In this document: positions 54,279 through 62,326 of the stretch, one piece after another
Layout: every line of letters starts with the position of its first letter
Position numbering within the stretch: position 1 is the first letter of the stretch
From: Lacibacter sediminis
Lineage (GTDB): Bacteria; Bacteroidota; Bacteroidia; Chitinophagales; Chitinophagaceae
Assembly (NCBI RefSeq): GCF_014168535.1
Contig: NZ_CP060007.1
Span: forward strand, 3,100,001-3,164,000
Length of the DNA: 64,000 nt
Reading direction: 5' to 3'
Notes under the pieces: generated by a model
What the model saw: only the letters and a program-made list of their open reading frames with translations
Database searches by the model: none
Told to the model about the DNA's origin: nothing
Made by a program: the position numbers and the translations under genes

Positions 54279-54653
54279 TTAGAATGATTGCTCGCTTACA
54301 ATTCTGTAAGTGCCATCATTGTTCATTTGTTTAATGCGGTAATATGTTTTTGAAGATGCCGTTTTCTTCATTTTGTATTGATAGCTGTAATGTGCCTCAT
54401 TTGCAAAACCACCCAATACAATTGCAGATGCTTTATATGCAATACCATCAACACTTGTTTCAACTTCGTAGTAAATGTCTTTGGGTTCGTTATCTGCTTT
54501 CCACTCAAGCACAACAAAAGCGCCTTTCTGTTCAAACTGAACATCATAAACTTTCGGCCAGACTTGTTTGGAAAAAATAGTTCCGGAGGTGCCTGTGTTT
54601 ACAAACAACAGGATCATGAAGGCAGCAATTACAGGTACAAATTTCGTTTTCAT
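54279..54653 (-). CDS. Secreted fibronectin-III-like protein
   Basis: 124 residues from ATG 54653, giving a signal peptide (M-K-T-K-F-V-P-V-I-A-A-F-M-I-L-L-F-V). The mature part is one fibronectin-III-like sandwich: V-V-L-E-W-K-A-D-N-E-P, Y-Y-E-V-E-T-S-V-D-G, H-Y-S-Y-Q-Y and K-T-Y-Y-R-I-K-Q-M-N-N-D-G-T-Y-R. This layout is common in secreted proteins of the group and also in type IX sorting tails, but no sorting signal is visible. Function unknown. Confidence 0.6.
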   Translation of the reverse strand: MKTKFVPVIAAFMILLFVNTGTSGTIFSKQVWPKVYDVQFEQKGAFVVLEWKADNEPKDIYYEVETSVDGIAYKASAIVLGGFANEAHYSYQYKMKKTASSKTYYRIKQMNNDGTYRIVSEQSF

Positions 54654-54918
54654 TATATACAAATTGATAAAGTACAATCTCGGGTATAGGATTGGAATCA
54701 ATTTGGTTCAAATAAGGAATTTTGGAAGGGGCTTCCGGATATGAGATATTAAAAGGGGAATTAAATCGGTGGAGAATATTTGTTAGGGCCGGATTCAATT
54801 CTGACCGTAAAATTACTGTCTTCTTTTACATATGCAAGTTTTTAGCAGAATATTTTCAGCTTTTTTTCTGTGATAACTGCGCTCGTTTGCTGAAACTCAA
54901 TGCAGACAAGGCTTTGCT

Positions 54919-55341
54919 CTATTTATAATTAAACTTCATACCCACACACGCAAAGAAATAATTGGGAATATAGTTTGCTGAATAGTAAAAATTTCCTTTT
55001 TTAAACCGCTTTGTGTTGTATTCAATCCCTCCGATCCAGGAATTTGTATTGAGTGCTTTGTGGCTGCTTGATACCTGTTTGCGTACATAACCGCCATACA
55101 TTCGAACCGACTTTGATAATTTATATCCCACCTGAACATTCATTAACAAGGGCTGTGCATTATCGATCAGCGCAAAATAACCGATACCGATGGTTGTTTT
55201 TTTCTTTAGGGAATAACCTACCTGCAGATCAGCACCGGCATTACCGTTTGTTGTAACACCTCCCCCGGCTTGTAAATAAACCTGTGAACGGACTGCAGTA
55301 AAACTTAGCATGAACACGCAAAGACCTAAAACCTTTTTCAT
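54919..55341 (-). CDS. Outer-membrane beta-barrel-like protein
   Basis: 140 residues. Signal peptide to about residue 19 (A-V-R-S-Q). Alternating strands with Y-L-Q-A-G-G-G-V, L-Q-V-G-Y-S-L, V-Q-V-G-Y-K-L and M-Y-G-G-Y-V-R-K look like a small eight-stranded barrel. It ends G-M-K-F-N-Y-K. No specific family is recognised. Confidence 0.55.
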   Translation of the reverse strand: MKKVLGLCVFMLSFTAVRSQVYLQAGGGVTTNGNAGADLQVGYSLKKKTTIGIGYFALIDNAQPLLMNVQVGYKLSKSVRMYGGYVRKQVSSSHKALNTNSWIGGIEYNTKRFKKGNFYYSANYIPNYFFACVGMKFNYK

Positions 55342-55592
55342 TCGTTTTCTCTTTTATATAAGCAATTGGGATTACGGCCTTTTAAAGGTTTGCTTAAGGA
55401 TCTTCAGGAGAATTGGATATACGTGTAATAACTATTACAACTAAATGAAAAGGTTGTTCGGTGAGAAACGGGGTAGCGGATGTTTAACGAAGGAAATTGG
55501 TACGGAGGGGTTTTAAGAAGTTAGCCAGCAATCGTTCGGGTATAAATATAGAGGTTAATTTGAGAAACCGGTTGTAGAATTTATGCGACAAG

Positions 55593-55621
55593 AAAAAAGC
55601 CTCATTTAATGAGGCTTTTTT
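55593..55621 (-). terminator. Terminator for tRNA-Arg
   Basis: AAAAAAGCCTCA / TGAGGCTTTTTT with loop TTTAA; read on the minus strand it follows the tRNA at once. Confidence 0.8.
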
Positions 55622-55622
55622 G

Positions 55623-55696
<74 letters not shown>

Positions 55697-55713
55697 AGCT
55701 GTTTTATTAATAT

Positions 55714-55789
55714 GTAGTAGCGTCTTCGAACCTTTGACCCTCCCGATTTAGAAATCGGGATGCTCTCTATCCAGCTGAGCTACCGGACC
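55714..55789 (-). pseudogene. Degenerate tandem copy of tRNA-Arg
   Basis: The 5' 26 bases (acceptor 5' arm plus D-arm) match tRNA-Arg exactly, 93 bases upstream of it. After that the copy differs: the anticodon region is a palindrome ATCCCGATT/AATCGGGA with TCT in an 8-base loop, the T-arm does not pair (AAAGG versus ACGCT), and no 3' acceptor arm matches. It is not expected to be a working tRNA. Confidence 0.7.
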
Positions 55790-55851
55790 AGCTTTTGATT
55801 AAGAGGCAGCAAAGGTAATTTTTTGTACCATTGCATCCAAACGTATTGTGC

Positions 55852-56529
55852 ATGGATGTTCAGATAGAAGATAGTTGGAAAGAAGAGTTGAAACAGGAGT
55901 TCAGCAAAGCCTATTTCCAACAGATCGTAGCCTTTCTTAAAACCGAAAAAATACAGGGCAAAACTATTTACCCGCCCGGCTCTCTCATATTCAATGCTTT
56001 TACCCAAACACCCTTCAATAATGTAAAGGTGGTGATCATTGGCCAGGACCCCTATCACGGGCCAGGTCAGGCGCACGGACTTTGCTTTTCGGTACAGGAT
56101 GGAATTAACCCTCCGCCATCCCTTATTAATATCTACAAAGAAATAGAAAAGGACATGGGCGTTGGCATGTCGGCCAAGCATGGTAATCTTATTAAATGGG
56201 CACAACAGGGTGTGTTATTGCTCAATGCTTTTCTAACGGTAAGGGCAAATGAGCCTGCCAGTCATTCAAAAATTGGCTGGGATAATTTCACGAATGCTGT
56301 CATCAAAACAATTTCAGATCATAAAAAAGGAGTTGTGTTTTTGCTCTGGGGAAAATTTGCACAGGAAAAACAAAGCCTCATTGATGAAACCAAACATCAT
56401 GTGTTGAAAGCAGCACACCCCTCGCCTTTCAGTGCCGATAAAGGCTTCTTTGGCTGCAAACATTTTTCGCAAACGAATGAATTGTTATTGAAAGAAGGAC
56501 TTGAACCCATCGATTGGAAATTACCATGA
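55852..56529 (+). CDS. ung: Uracil-DNA glycosylase
   Basis: 225 residues from ATG 55852 (an upstream ATG at 55831 adds seven unconserved residues). Removes uracil from DNA at the start of base excision repair. Motif G-Q-D66-P-Y-H-G-P-G-Q-A-H-G-L holds the catalytic Asp, and H-P-S-P-F-S-A holds the catalytic His. L-L-L-N-A-F-L-T-V-R lies between. Its stop codon overlaps the start of plsC (ATGA), so the two are coupled. Confidence 0.96.
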   Translation: MDVQIEDSWKEELKQEFSKAYFQQIVAFLKTEKIQGKTIYPPGSLIFNAFTQTPFNNVKVVIIGQDPYHGPGQAHGLCFSVQDGINPPPSLINIYKEIEKDMGVGMSAKHGNLIKWAQQGVLLLNAFLTVRANEPASHSKIGWDNFTNAVIKTISDHKKGVVFLLWGKFAQEKQSLIDETKHHVLKAAHPSPFSADKGFFGCKHFSQTNELLLKEGLEPIDWKLP

Positions 56530-57269
56530 ACGTTTTAAAAAACATACTTGGACGCATATTCGCTTTGTGGGCAATGCTTACGTTTATTGCCACCATGCTT
56601 ATTATATTAATACCTACATGGGCAATGGGTCTGTTGCCTGAACCAAAACGTACACGCTGGTTTATTGCCATGTCCAGAATCTGGATGGGTGTGTGGTTAC
56701 CTCTTGCTGGTATTCGATTAGTAATAAAAGGAAAAGAGAAATTTAAAAAGGGCGAAAACTATGTAGTAGTGTGCAATCATAATTCTTTTATGGATGTACC
56801 TGTTACATCGCCCGGTATACCCGGCGCCAATAAAACGATTGCAAAAATTGAAATGGCGAAGATTCCGTTGTTTGGCATTATCTATCGCAGAGGAAGTGTA
56901 TTGGTCGATCGGAAGAGTGAAGAAAGCAGATTGAAAAGTTATGCTTACATGAGACGAGTGTTGGATATGGGTTTGCATATGTGCATTTATCCGGAAGGAA
57001 CAAGAAACAAAACCAACCAGCCGCTGAAAGAATTTAAAGACGGTGCTTTCCGTTTAGCCATTGAAACAAAGAAAGCAATTGTTCCTGCTGTATTATTCAA
57101 CACAAAAAAAGTATTACCGCAACATAAAGGTTTTTACTTCTGGCCATCAAAAATTGAAATGCATTTTCTCGATCCTATTGCAACAAGCGAACTTGGAAAA
57201 GAAGATATAAAACAACTTCGTGAACATGTGTACGAATTGATGTGGAATTATATTGAATCAAGGAAATAA
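56526..57269 (+). CDS. plsC: 1-acyl-sn-glycerol-3-phosphate acyltransferase
   Basis: 247 residues from ATG 56526. Adds the second acyl chain to make phosphatidic acid at the inner membrane. N-terminal hydrophobic helix (about 10-35). The catalytic H85-N-S-F-M-D90 (HX4D) and Y-P-E-G-T-R-N-K acceptor motifs are clear. Overlaps ung by four bases (ATGA). It is convergent with the LptD-like gene, only two bases apart. Confidence 0.9.
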   Translation: MNVLKNILGRIFALWAMLTFIATMLIILIPTWAMGLLPEPKRTRWFIAMSRIWMGVWLPLAGIRLVIKGKEKFKKGENYVVVCNHNSFMDVPVTSPGIPGANKTIAKIEMAKIPLFGIIYRRGSVLVDRKSEESRLKSYAYMRRVLDMGLHMCIYPEGTRNKTNQPLKEFKDGAFRLAIETKKAIVPAVLFNTKKVLPQHKGFYFWPSKIEMHFLDPIATSELGKEDIKQLREHVYELMWNYIESRK

Positions 57270-57271
57270 TA

Positions 57272-60067
57272 CTACTGCGGTAAGTTATAGAAGAACTTGG
57301 AGCGGTTGATACGCAGATCTCGCAGCAAACCTGATTTTGGATTGATGCTGATACTGAACGAACGATAAATACCAACCGGTGTAACGTTAATGGCCAATTG
57401 CCAGCAATGCAGATCTCTCGAAATAGAAGTAGTTAAATACTGTAATGTTTTTGTTTGAATATCAAACGTACCATTCGCCTGCACTTTCCATTTCTCTGTT
57501 AAATTAAAATCGCCGTTGAAGTTCACCGATTGTGTGATCAATGTTTCGAACCCGGAGTAATCCAGTTTTAATTGGCGGTTCAGATTCAAAGAATAGCTGA
57601 AGCTTAAACTCCAGGGAATATTAAAATCAGCAAACTCACCTGGGTTACGTTGTATTGCATTCAGCTCACGGCTTTGTTCATCATAATCTCCATTATTCCG
57701 CCTGTTGCGTTCTGATTCTTGTTTTTCTTTTTCTTTCTTTTCGTCTTTTGGTTTGCTTTTGAATTGCGTACTCACTGATACAAACCCACTGGTAAAACGG
57801 CCTAACGAAAACTTATCGGCCTGCCATGCATATTCCCGTTTACGGAATCCTGTTTTAGGATCTACCTGGTAAGGCGAAACATTTGCACCGGCAGTTAAGC
57901 TGATCTTTTCAAACAAATTACTACGCAGGTAAAAATTAAAATCACTCAGCGCAAATGAATCGGCAAGCATATTATAACTGGTGCTCACACCAAAACCATC
58001 TATCAGGCGTACCTTTTTATCTGCTGCCTCTGAAGTATCTTTTTTATCCCGCACTTTCATCTCCAGGTTATTATCGATCGATAAATTGATAGAACCCGAA
58101 CGGCCATCAGGAATATTAGCTGCCTGTGAGCCATTAAACTTATCGAACCATAATTCTCGTCCTGTTGAATCAACCTGTGCACGGTACCATTTGCTCCTGT
58201 TCATATCCGGTCTGTATCCCAATCCAAACGTGGGACGAATAACATGACGCAACGCTTTGACGTTTCCTTTCTTAAAATCAAGTTTACCAAACACAGCCGT
58301 ACTGAAGTTCAAACCAAAGCTCATTTGCCGTTCCTGGTAAAAACCTTTTTCACTAACTGTTTCAACCGATTTGGTTGCAGGGTTCCAGCGGCGTACAAAA
58401 GTGCGTGAGTGCCATGTTTCATCGTAACTGATGGCAGGACCAACCTGCAAGGGTCCTAATGCAGGTAAAGAAAGCTGAATAGGAATACTGTGTCGTGCAC
58501 TCCATGTTGCCGTATCGAGTAAATGTTTGAGTGTAAAGGTTGAATCAGTAAATGAAACCTGGTTACGGAAAGTTCCATTATACGACACACCTAGTTTTTC
58601 GTACCATTTAGGCGTACCAACAAATTCTTTTTTCTGAAAAGGATACAGTGTGTTCACAGTAAAACCAATATCGGGCAAGCTGATATTGTATTGTTTCTGA
58701 TTCGTGTTTTGATTATGATTTGCAGTTACCGATAAATTAAAAGGTTTGCCCGCCCATGTACGTTGGTAAGCAATGGAAGATTGCAAGGTATTATTGAAGT
58801 TCTGCGACGCATTGTTGGGGAAGTAACGGTTAAACAAACTCGTGGCAACGTTTACACTTGCACTGAATGATTGCCCGGGTCTTGCCTTGCCATCTAAACT
58901 ATGATTCCACTGAACAGAAAAGTTACGGTTTGGCGGAACATAATCAGGATCGCCCTTGAAACCAATTTTTGTATTGAGGTAACTGATGTTGAACCCGCCA
59001 TTGTAGCGGTAACGCTTACGATATGTTGGTGAAAGAAATAAGCTATACGAACCGTATGAATAAATATTGGCCCTGATGGTAGCATCCCAATATTCACCAA
59101 CTGTTTTATAATATCCCAATCCTTCCAAACCAAAACCCAACTGATCATTCGCTACAGGTTGCGGTGGTAACAGTCCTGTTCTTCTACCCTGTTTCATGGG
59201 GAATAAACCAAACGGCAAACCAAGAGGGATCGGCACGTTTTCAAACTCAGGTCGCACCAAACCTGTAACAGCCACTTTATTGCTGATGAATTTTACTTTA
59301 CGTGCTTTAAACGCAAAGTGTGGTGTATCATAATTACAGGAAGTGAACCTTGCTTTCTCAGCAAAGAAAACAGTTGGGCTGATACGTTTTACTTTCTCCC
59401 CATAGATAAACATCTCCCCTTCCTGCGTATAAGTACCGATGGTTAAGCCACGTTGTGTTTTAAAATTATAACGGATGGTATCTGATGTAAATGCACTTTC
59501 ACCTTGTTTGAAGGCCGGCACGCCAATTGGTTTGCCCGTACTGTCCTTGATAGAAAAAGCGGTGAGTATCTGTGTGGGTTGATCGAGCCGTATAACAGAA
59601 GCATCGAGTGCCACATCTTTAAACTTAACCGATGCTTTGTTATAAAGGAAGATCTGTTTACCCGGGATATCGATCACCATTGAATCTTCGGCTTCAAAAT
59701 CAACCGGCGCATCAATAGAATCTTTTGACAGTTTAAAATCAAACGTATCGATCTTCTGCACCAGCGAATCTTTGCGTTGTAAAGAATCGACAAGATTGAC
59801 TGAATCTTTTTTAACCGGCACTGTATCAATTAACATTCTGTTCTGCTGCGCTGCTGCGCCTTCTCTCGTCTGTAATGCAGGTTTAGTGATCGGCTGTTTT
59901 TTTGGTTTAACAGGTGTTGTATCAGCAACTGCAAATGTTAAAGCTTGCAGAAAATGAGATGATGAATGAAATGCAGAGCGACCACTTACCGTTAGGCCAT
60001 AGAGCAGCAATGCTGCAACAGCGGTGATGAAAACAGATTTATGATTAACTTTACGGCGTTGGAACAT
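57272..60067 (-). CDS. LptD-like lipopolysaccharide assembly outer-membrane protein
   Basis: About 931 residues from ATG 60067; an in-frame codon at 60100 lies upstream of a good -7 box, so the shorter start is preferred. Signal/TM segment near the N-terminus (S-V-F-I-T-A-V-A-A-L-L-L-Y), a long Lys/Thr/Asp linker (T-T-P-V-K-P-K-K-Q), then an N-terminal jellyroll part (F-L-Y-N-K-A-S-V-K-F-K-D) and the barrel with many G-Y/F-x-Y strands. Matches the Bacteroidota LptD-type proteins that insert lipopolysaccharide. An OstA/LptA-like gene lies about 2.2 kb away in the same cluster. Confidence 0.85.
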   Translation of the reverse strand: MFQRRKVNHKSVFITAVAALLLYGLTVSGRSAFHSSSHFLQALTFAVADTTPVKPKKQPITKPALQTREGAAAQQNRMLIDTVPVKKDSVNLVDSLQRKDSLVQKIDTFDFKLSKDSIDAPVDFEAEDSMVIDIPGKQIFLYNKASVKFKDVALDASVIRLDQPTQILTAFSIKDSTGKPIGVPAFKQGESAFTSDTIRYNFKTQRGLTIGTYTQEGEMFIYGEKVKRISPTVFFAEKARFTSCNYDTPHFAFKARKVKFISNKVAVTGLVRPEFENVPIPLGLPFGLFPMKQGRRTGLLPPQPVANDQLGFGLEGLGYYKTVGEYWDATIRANIYSYGSYSLFLSPTYRKRYRYNGGFNISYLNTKIGFKGDPDYVPPNRNFSVQWNHSLDGKARPGQSFSASVNVATSLFNRYFPNNASQNFNNTLQSSIAYQRTWAGKPFNLSVTANHNQNTNQKQYNISLPDIGFTVNTLYPFQKKEFVGTPKWYEKLGVSYNGTFRNQVSFTDSTFTLKHLLDTATWSARHSIPIQLSLPALGPLQVGPAISYDETWHSRTFVRRWNPATKSVETVSEKGFYQERQMSFGLNFSTAVFGKLDFKKGNVKALRHVIRPTFGLGYRPDMNRSKWYRAQVDSTGRELWFDKFNGSQAANIPDGRSGSINLSIDNNLEMKVRDKKDTSEAADKKVRLIDGFGVSTSYNMLADSFALSDFNFYLRSNLFEKISLTAGANVSPYQVDPKTGFRKREYAWQADKFSLGRFTSGFVSVSTQFKSKPKDEKKEKEKQESERNRRNNGDYDEQSRELNAIQRNPGEFADFNIPWSLSFSYSLNLNRQLKLDYSGFETLITQSVNFNGDFNLTEKWKVQANGTFDIQTKTLQYLTTSISRDLHCWQLAINVTPVGIYRSFSISINPKSGLLRDLRINRSKFFYNLPQ

Positions 60068-60079
60068 ATACGGTGGCGA

Positions 60080-60087
60080 CAAAAATA
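60080..60087 (-). promoter_or_regulatory. -7 box for the LptD-like gene
   Basis: TATTTTTG on the minus strand; the transcript would start near 60073, just before ATG 60067 and after the codon at 60100. Confidence 0.5.
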
Positions 60088-60154
60088 GCCACAATTGCAT
60101 TAACGAACTGTGAATGTTGCTTTTGAATTACTAACTCAAAACGAAATTCGAACT

Positions 60155-61126
60155 ATGAACAAGAACTGGTTTCCCGGAATTGCCTGTTTGCTGATGGTGG
60201 GTGTGGTGGCTATCTCCTTCACCAGTAAAAAAAATAATACATCTGCTGCAGCAGGAAAGATCAGGACCATTGTTATTGATGCCGGCCATGGTTTTAAAGG
60301 AACTATTGGTGCACGCCATGGCTCATTTGGCACAGAAGTATCCGAAGATCAGATCTCGTATGAAGTTGCCAAACGATTGGTGACTATTCTTCAGAAAGAA
60401 ATGCCTGAAGTGAAAATTCTTGAATCGAGACCCTCCATTTATTTTGTAGAGAACAAGGCACGTGCTGAATTTGCCAACAATAATAAAGGCGATCTGTTTG
60501 TATCCATCCACTGCAACTATGTTCCTAAACTGAGAGAAGTAGTGAGAGAAGGCTCTCGTAAAGAAACCTACTATGTTACAACCGGAAAAGGCAAGAGCAA
60601 AAAACGTGTAAAGAAAACAAGAACAGTTCCTGTTTATAAGACCTACTACCACGCCAATCCTGCACACGGCACCGAAACCTATGTGTTTGCCGCCCACAAA
60701 CAGGACGATAAAGAAGATTTCATTCTTGAAAACGGCGATATTTTCAGCAATGAAGAAGATGATGGTACTATTAATGCCAACATTAACGACCCCATTGTGA
60801 AACAACAAGTAGCCCTCTGGACCAAACAGTTTTTTGGGAACAGCGTAAAACTGGCCTCTATTGTTGAGGAAGAATTTGTAGGCATCGGCCGTTTCAGCCG
60901 TGGTGTGAAGCAACGCCAGAAAGGTATTTGGGTATTGCAGGCCACTGCTATGCCAAGTATTTTGATCGAGTTGGGCTTTTTATCGCACAGACCCGAAGAG
61001 GAATACCTGATCAGTGAAGAAGGCCAGCAACAAATGGTTGAAAGTATCGCCCGTTCAATCAAGCGCTACAAAGACCTGGTGGAAAAACCTGCGGTGCAAA
61101 ATGCGGCTAATAATTCCCGTAAGTAA
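60155..61126 (+). CDS. N-acetylmuramoyl-L-alanine amidase (Amidase_3)
   Basis: 323 residues from ATG 60155 (upstream 60110 adds 15 residues). A membrane or signal segment (about 5-22) leads to the zinc amidase domain. Ligands are H45 (I-D-A-G-H-G), Glu (G-T-E-V-S-E-D), and the later H (V-S-I-H-C-N-Y), with the catalytic Glu in L-I-E-L-G-F-L-S. An insertion with a Lys-rich G-K-S-K-K-R-V-K-K stretch sits in the middle. It cuts peptide stems from peptidoglycan glycans during division or remodelling. Confidence 0.93.
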   Translation: MNKNWFPGIACLLMVGVVAISFTSKKNNTSAAAGKIRTIVIDAGHGFKGTIGARHGSFGTEVSEDQISYEVAKRLVTILQKEMPEVKILESRPSIYFVENKARAEFANNNKGDLFVSIHCNYVPKLREVVREGSRKETYYVTTGKGKSKKRVKKTRTVPVYKTYYHANPAHGTETYVFAAHKQDDKEDFILENGDIFSNEEDDGTINANINDPIVKQQVALWTKQFFGNSVKLASIVEEEFVGIGRFSRGVKQRQKGIWVLQATAMPSILIELGFLSHRPEEEYLISEEGQQQMVESIARSIKRYKDLVEKPAVQNAANNSRK

Positions 61127-61165
61127 TTAGTTTACAATTTTTAACAGCTGTTTCTGCCCTTCTTC

Positions 61166-61195
61166 TTGGCGGCGGGTAAACATTTCTTATTTTTG
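61166..61195 (+). promoter_or_regulatory. Bacteroidota promoter (-33 TTG, 19-base spacer, -7 TATTTTTG) before mlaD-like gene
   Basis: TTG at 61166-61168 and TATTTTTG at 61188-61195, spaced exactly 19. It leaves a leader of about 130 bases to ATG 61331. Confidence 0.65.
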
Positions 61196-61330
61196 GCCAG
61201 AGATGCAGCAAAATGCTTCTCCTTCACCAACTCATGAAATGAGCCATAAAATTTCCGAGCTATTATCATTTACCAGCTCTCCAAATTTTACGGCGAATTG
61301 CATGTGGCCAAAAGCAATTAAAATTAACAC

Positions 61331-62320
61331 ATGAAAGTTTCCAACGAAACCAAGGTAGGCGCCTTAACCGTAATAGCTGTTACCCTTTTGATCCTCGGTT
61401 TTAATTTCCTGAAAGGCAAAACCATACTCAAAAAATCAAATGTGCTGTATGCACGTTTCCCCGATGTATTGGCGCTTGAGCCGGCCAACCAGGTGAAAAT
61501 AAAAGGCTACCGGATCGGCAATGTGTACAAAATCGATAAGCTGGATGAGGATGTGAGTGAGGTCATTGTTACAATAAATCTTCTGGATGAAATTAATATC
61601 CCCAGTAATTCTGTGGCCATTATTAACAGCAGTCTTACGGGTAATCCATCCATCAGCATTCTTCCCGGCGATTCTAAAACCTATCTGAAAAAAGGTGATA
61701 CCCTCCAAAGTCTCAGTAACCCAGATATTCTTTCGAAAGTGATGACAAGCATTGACCCTGTGATGGCCAATGTGAAGCAGGCGGTTGATTCGCTGAAACT
61801 ATTGTTGAGTAATGTGAATAGTATGTTCGATGAAAACACAAAATCGAACCTGAAACATACAATTGCCAACCTGAAAACCACATCCGATAATTTATCGGTG
61901 ATGCTCAACAGTAAAAATGGTGCATTGGCAAAAACATTAACCAATGTTGAAACCTTTACTACCAATCTCAATACCAATAACGAGAAATTGAATACCACAA
62001 TTGAGAACTTCAAAACAACTTCACAAAAGTTATCGGAACTGGAGTTGAAAGAAACAGTTACCAATCTTAACAACAGTATCACACAATTACAGGGAATTTT
62101 GCAGAAGGCTAATAGCAAAGATGGTTCTCTTGGTATGCTTATCAACGATCCGAAACTGTATAACAACCTGCAGAACACAACCCGCAGCTTAAATATTCTG
62201 CTGGATGATTTTAAACTGCACCCGAAACGTTATGTAAGCTTCTCTGTATTCGGCAAAAAAGACAAAACAGAACCATTGAATGCGCCATTGGCCGATAGCA
62301 TCAATAACAATCAAAAATAA
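61331..62320 (+). CDS. MlaD-like (MCE-domain) lipid-transport protein
   Basis: 329 residues. One N-terminal membrane helix (about 12-30, V-I-A-V-T-L-L-I-L-G-F-N-F), then the MCE domain (about 38-115, Y-A-R-F-P-D-V-L-A-L-E-P-A-N-Q-V-K-I-K-G-Y-R-I-G), then a long helical tail with N-L-K-T-T-S-D-N-L-type heptads. It anchors to the inner membrane and shuttles lipids across the periplasm with an ABC transporter; no mlaE or mlaF lies in the window. The next gene's in-frame start codons follow without a gap. Confidence 0.88.
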   Translation: MKVSNETKVGALTVIAVTLLILGFNFLKGKTILKKSNVLYARFPDVLALEPANQVKIKGYRIGNVYKIDKLDEDVSEVIVTINLLDEINIPSNSVAIINSSLTGNPSISILPGDSKTYLKKGDTLQSLSNPDILSKVMTSIDPVMANVKQAVDSLKLLLSNVNSMFDENTKSNLKHTIANLKTTSDNLSVMLNSKNGALAKTLTNVETFTTNLNTNNEKLNTTIENFKTTSQKLSELELKETVTNLNNSITQLQGILQKANSKDGSLGMLINDPKLYNNLQNTTRSLNILLDDFKLHPKRYVSFSVFGKKDKTEPLNAPLADSINNNQK

Positions 62321-62326
62321 TTGAAC